From the NCBI GenBank assembly GCA_002733415.1, contig NVVR01000004.1:83969-147968 (forward strand): 64,000 bases of DNA. The letters run 5' to 3'. The notes below the pieces were generated by a model, which was not told where the DNA came from, did not search any database, and was given only the letters and a program-made list of their open reading frames with translations. The DNA is from Kordia sp. Lineage in GTDB: Bacteria; Bacteroidota; Bacteroidia; Flavobacteriales; Flavobacteriaceae. The position numbers and the translations under genes are program-made. Below are positions 60,988-64,000 of this stretch, in pieces; position 1 is the stretch's first letter; every line of letters begins with the position of its first letter.

Positions 60988-62799
60988 ATGAAAATGAAAA
61001 TGAAAAAAATAGTATTATTCACATTTGCAATTAGCTTTTCGATATGTGGCTTTTCTCAAGAAGAAAATGACTCTATTCAACAAGAAAAAAAAACACCCCT
61101 TAATAAGTTTAAAGATAACATCAGTGCTAGTTTTGAAAGCAATGGCCAATGGTACCTCAATGACACTAAAACAGGCATATTTGAAGAGCAAGAACACGTC
61201 AGAGCTAACAGTTACTTAAAAATTGACTATAATTTCTTGAAACATTTCACCGTTGGCTTACAGGCCGAAAGTTATGCCCCAGAACCATTACTAAACTACG
61301 ATAAAATATACAATAAAAAGATCGCTCTAGGAACATTTTACGCCAATTATAAAACTCAAAAAATCGATATTACTGCAGGTTATTTTTATGAACAATTTGG
61401 TAGCGGGCTAATTTTAAGATCTTGGGAAGACAGAGCTCTCGGAACAAACAACGCTTTACGAGGTGGTAAAATAAAATACAGCCCAACAAATTACCTTGAT
61501 ATAACGGCATTATATGGAAATCAACGTAAAGGTTTTACTCTTTCAGACTCTGATATTTTTGGAGGTAATATTGAATTAAACCTTTCTGAAGCTTTTAAAA
61601 TAACAAAAATAAACAGCCTGAGTTTAGGCGTTAGTTATGTAGGGAGAAAAGAAAAATATACTGCTATTGACCCTGCTAAATCAATAGTAAAGGATTTGGT
61701 AAACTCGTTTTCCATACGAGCTGACCTTGCATTGAATAAATTTTACACAAATATAGAATATGTACATAAAGGTAAAGATGCTCGTCTAAATAACTTTACT
61801 GCGAATACAATCTCCTTTGCTGAAGAAAAAACCTTTGATGGTAGCGCTTTATTATGGACCGCTGGATTTTCCCAAAAAGGCATCGGAATTACCTACACGT
61901 TCAGACGTATTGAAAACATGAGCTTCTTTTCAGAAAGAAACGCAGCACAAGGTGTTAAAAACCCTACAAACCAACAGTTAATAAATTACGTCCCTGGACT
62001 AACTAAGCAACATGATTATACGTTAACAAATATATACACCTATCAGGCTCAAAGCAAATTATTCCTACAACCTAATGAAACCCCTATTGTGCATGCTGGT
62101 GAAATAGGTAATCAAATTGATGTTTATTACAAACTTAAAAAAGGATCTTTACTAGGAGGGAAATACGGTACTGCTCTTTCCGCAAATTTCTCATATTGGG
62201 CTGACTTAACAACTAAGGTATCTGATCCTGACGGAATCCTATATTTCCCATCTGACAAATTAACCTATAAATCTGATTTTTTAAACTTCAAAGACAAAAT
62301 ATTCACTGACTTAAATCTTGAAGTTCGTAAAAAATGGTCTCCAAAACTAAGTTCAATATTCACATACATAAACATGTATTATAATAAAAGTGTCTTAGAG
62401 TCTAAGTTCGACAACAAAACTGTAAAGGCCTGGATTGGAGTAGCCGAAAGCACATACAAGCTAGGTAAAGGAAAGTCTATTAGACTTGAATTACAACATC
62501 TTTCCACCGATGACGATGCAAAAAACTGGCTTGGAGGGACCGCAGAATTTTTCTTGAATTCAAAATTTGGAGTTTATTTTAATGACTCTTACAACTACGA
62601 GGAAAGTAGTAATCCAGAAAATTATAAAATTCACTTTTTCAACGCAGGAGGAAGCTACACTAATCATTTCAAAAACACAAATTATAGAGTCGCTCTAAAT
62701 TATGGTAGACAACGTGGAGGATTACTATGTGTTGGTGGCGTATGTAGACCTGTAAGTAAAAACACCGGGGTTACAGTTAACCTAGCAGTGTCATTTTAA
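60988..62799 (+). CDS. outer-membrane beta-barrel protein of the DUF6029 type
   Basis: 603 residues, signal peptide about 1-23. The body alternates strands throughout (YLKIDYNFLKHFTVGLQAESYAP, IALGTFYANYKTQKIDITAGYFYEQFG, YLDITALYGNQRKGF, LYWTAGFSQKGIGITYTFRRI, YRVALNYGRQRGGLLCVGGVCRPVSKNTG) and ends VTVNLAVSF, the usual barrel-end Phe. Two Cys near the end (CVGGVC) could be substrates of the neighbouring TlpA-type protein. The DUF number is from memory. The function is unknown. Confidence 0.85.
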   Translation: MKMKMKKIVLFTFAISFSICGFSQEENDSIQQEKKTPLNKFKDNISASFESNGQWYLNDTKTGIFEEQEHVRANSYLKIDYNFLKHFTVGLQAESYAPEPLLNYDKIYNKKIALGTFYANYKTQKIDITAGYFYEQFGSGLILRSWEDRALGTNNALRGGKIKYSPTNYLDITALYGNQRKGFTLSDSDIFGGNIELNLSEAFKITKINSLSLGVSYVGRKEKYTAIDPAKSIVKDLVNSFSIRADLALNKFYTNIEYVHKGKDARLNNFTANTISFAEEKTFDGSALLWTAGFSQKGIGITYTFRRIENMSFFSERNAAQGVKNPTNQQLINYVPGLTKQHDYTLTNIYTYQAQSKLFLQPNETPIVHAGEIGNQIDVYYKLKKGSLLGGKYGTALSANFSYWADLTTKVSDPDGILYFPSDKLTYKSDFLNFKDKIFTDLNLEVRKKWSPKLSSIFTYINMYYNKSVLESKFDNKTVKAWIGVAESTYKLGKGKSIRLELQHLSTDDDAKNWLGGTAEFFLNSKFGVYFNDSYNYEESSNPENYKIHFFNAGGSYTNHFKNTNYRVALNYGRQRGGLLCVGGVCRPVSKNTGVTVNLAVSF

Positions 62800-62811
62800 A
62801 TAATTCTTTAA

Positions 62812-62855
62812 CCATAAAAAAAGCCCTATCAAGATTGACAGGGCTTTTTTTATGG
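62812..62855. terminator. bidirectional terminator overlapping the rsmG stop
   Basis: 20-bp stem with one mismatch (62812-62831 / 62836-62855) and loop AGAT, between the convergent DUF6029 and rsmG genes. The right arm includes the rsmG stop codon (62850-62852). Confidence 0.85.
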
Positions 62856-63479
62856 TTTATATTTAATTGGTAAATACACCACTTTTTTTGTTTCGAAAAA
62901 CTCTTCTTCAAAAAAGTCAGTTAAATCCGTAATCTTAACCGACTGAAATAACGATAGCTCCTCCGTTAAATCACCTCCTTTTAAATAAAAAACACCGTTA
63001 CGAACGTCGTGATTTTGATCCTTCTTAACTTTTTTTCTAACCCAACTTACAAAATCAGTCATGTTAGTAACTGCTCTACTCACTATAAAGTCATATTTAC
63101 CATCAACCAAATGCGCTCTTGTTTGCTCTACTTTTACATTAGTCAGTCCTAAAACATCAACTACGCCCTGAACAACCTTCAGTTTTTTTGCAATAATATC
63201 AATTAAATGAAATTCTACATCGGGATATAAAATCGCCAATGGTATCCCCGGAAAACCTCCTCCAGTACCTACATCAAGTATTGAAGCACCTGGTTTAAAT
63301 TCAACAACCTTAGCTATACCTAAAGAATGCTGTACATGTCTTACGTACAATTCATCAATATCTTTCCTCGAAATTACGTTTATTTTACTATTCCAATCTT
63401 TATACAAACCTTCCAATTGAGCGAACTGATTTAATTGCGATTTCGTCAAATCAGGGAAATATTTAATTATTCCTTCCAT
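62850..63479 (-). CDS. rsmG: 16S rRNA (guanine527-N7)-methyltransferase RsmG
   Basis: Methylates G527 of 16S rRNA with SAM. 209 residues. LTKSQLNQFAQLEGLYKDWNSKINVISRKDIDELYVRHVQHSL at the N-terminus, the SAM site ILDVGTGGGFPGIPLAIL and VEFHLIDIIAKKLKVV, VEQTRAHLVDGKYDFIVSRAVTNM, and FYLKGGDL are typical. Loss of function gives low-level streptomycin resistance in other bacteria. Monocistronic. Confidence 0.96.
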   Translation of the reverse strand: MEGIIKYFPDLTKSQLNQFAQLEGLYKDWNSKINVISRKDIDELYVRHVQHSLGIAKVVEFKPGASILDVGTGGGFPGIPLAILYPDVEFHLIDIIAKKLKVVQGVVDVLGLTNVKVEQTRAHLVDGKYDFIVSRAVTNMTDFVSWVRKKVKKDQNHDVRNGVFYLKGGDLTEELSLFQSVKITDLTDFFEEEFFETKKVVYLPIKYKP

Positions 63480-63559
63480 CTAAAATACTATTTGGCTGTA
63501 AAATTAGTTAATAATTTTAGTAATCCTTAAACTTAGACAAGCAATTATACTATTTATTG

Positions 63560-63697
63560 TTAAGTTTATTCGAGAATAGAAAACGGAGTTGTTTTTCTTT
63601 ATATAAGTTAAAAAATCAAAGCATAGATTTAGGTACGGTTTTATTTTTTAGCACAATACAACCGAAAAAAGAACGTTTTATACTCGAATAAACTTAA
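63560..63697. repeat. hairpin-bearing dispersed element, copy C, with 15-bp terminal inverted repeats
   Basis: TTAAGTTTATTCGAG at 63560-63574 is perfectly inverted at 63683-63697. Inside, AAAACG pairs with CGTTTT, and the centre (63608-63651) is related to copies A and B (TTAAAAAATC-AAGCATAG and TACGGTTTTATTTTTTAGC). About 138 bp long, with no open frame: it looks like a miniature inverted-repeat element. Confidence 0.65.
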
Positions 63698-63765
63698 TTA
63701 TAAATGGTATTAAACAATTATATTGATAAATTTGCATTAAAATAATAAACCTCAATCTCAACATA

Positions 63766-64000
63766 ATGAATCCTACAATAAAATTTTCAAGAGTTGATTC
63801 TGCTAAGTTTTTTAAAACTTTGAACAAAAGAGTAAACACTTATTTTAAAGAAAACGAAATAAAGAAAACAGGTAACTGGAAACTATACACTAAAACCATA
63901 GTCATGTTTACTTTGTTTCTTGCTCCCATGATACTAATCCTAACTTTAAACCTACCTACATGGTTACAACTTGTTTTTGTTGTTATTATTGGTATTGGTA
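63766..64000 (+). CDS. fatty acid desaturase, N-terminal part (continues past the window)
   Basis: 78 complete codons from the ATG at 63766: IKFSRVDSAKFF, TLNKRVNTYFKENEIKKTGNWKLYTK, then a membrane helix (IVMFTLFLAPMILILTLNL) and the start of a second. The opening is that of flavobacterial acyl-CoA or acyl-lipid desaturases; the His boxes lie beyond the edge. A TAAATTTG -7 box is at 63727-63734, 31 bases upstream of the start, just right of the copy C repeat. Confidence 0.75.
   Translation, partial: MNPTIKFSRVDSAKFFKTLNKRVNTYFKENEIKKTGNWKLYTKTIVMFTLFLAPMILILTLNLPTWLQLVFVVIIGIG

Overview
The window comes from an AT-rich member of the Bacteroidota, almost certainly family Flavobacteriaceae (a marine, Tenacibaculum- or Polaribacter-like relative is an inference). 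Four things point there: promoters of the Bacteroidota type (TTG near -33, TAnnTTTG near -7), proteins with C-terminal type IX secretion (T9SS) sorting domains together with the T9SS plug protein, a complete Na+-pumping NQR operon, and a set of flavobacterial families (DUF6029, DUF6048/DUF6452, macroglobulin-plug proteins, the bacillithiol-linked YtxJ).

Left part (0-31 kb). Mostly housekeeping and envelope genes on both strands: shikimate kinase, a PyrR-like phosphoribosyltransferase, an S4-domain protein, an FKBP lipoprotein with calcium-binding repeats, ClpB, a secreted tail-collar-like protein beside a T9SS protein, YtxJ, two paralogous macroglobulin/TonB-plug proteins, fumarylacetoacetase, GlyA, an ECF sigma factor with a putative membrane anti-sigma factor and an adhesin-like protein, uracil phosphoribosyltransferase, the 4.5S signal recognition particle RNA, an SDR enzyme, a transaldolase-like aldolase, SmpB and an unusually short NAD(P)HX epimerase. 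Decayed genes lie between them: a multiply frameshifted AraC-type regulator and a TGA-interrupted gene (2.6-3.4 kb), and a carboxypeptidase-like-domain gene broken by a 7-bp tandem duplication (22.0 kb).

Middle (31-37 kb). One plus-strand run encodes an oxidant-repair set: MsrB, MsrA, a secreted thioredoxin-like protein, a glutaredoxin-GNAT fusion, a second divergent MsrA, an alpha/beta-hydrolase-OsmC fusion, a small zinc-ribbon protein and a haloalkane-dehalogenase-like hydrolase. An AraC regulator lies upstream and short palindromic repeats sit between the genes. All genes from 30.7 to 36.8 kb are on plus and all from 37.2 to 51.5 kb are on minus. Base composition of the plus strand also appears to change from G-rich to C-rich near 37 kb, which suggests that the replication terminus may lie here.

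Right part (37-64 kb). ApbE flavin transferase, a small conserved protein, a DEAD-box helicase, two secreted M43-type metalloproteases with T9SS signals, nqrABCDEF (whose NqrB and NqrC need ApbE flavinylation), the T9SS plug protein, ApaG, two overlapping cytoplasmic genes, P5C dehydrogenase (pruA), a dead IS3-family element, an Omp28/TlpA/DUF6029 envelope cluster, RsmG and the start of a fatty acid desaturase.

Several dispersed repeat families are visible: a CCCACTGGTGGGATT palindrome (four copies), a roughly 125-140 bp hairpin-bearing element (three copies), and short GTCA-type hairpin repeats around the nqr operon. No tRNA, rRNA or CRISPR array was seen.
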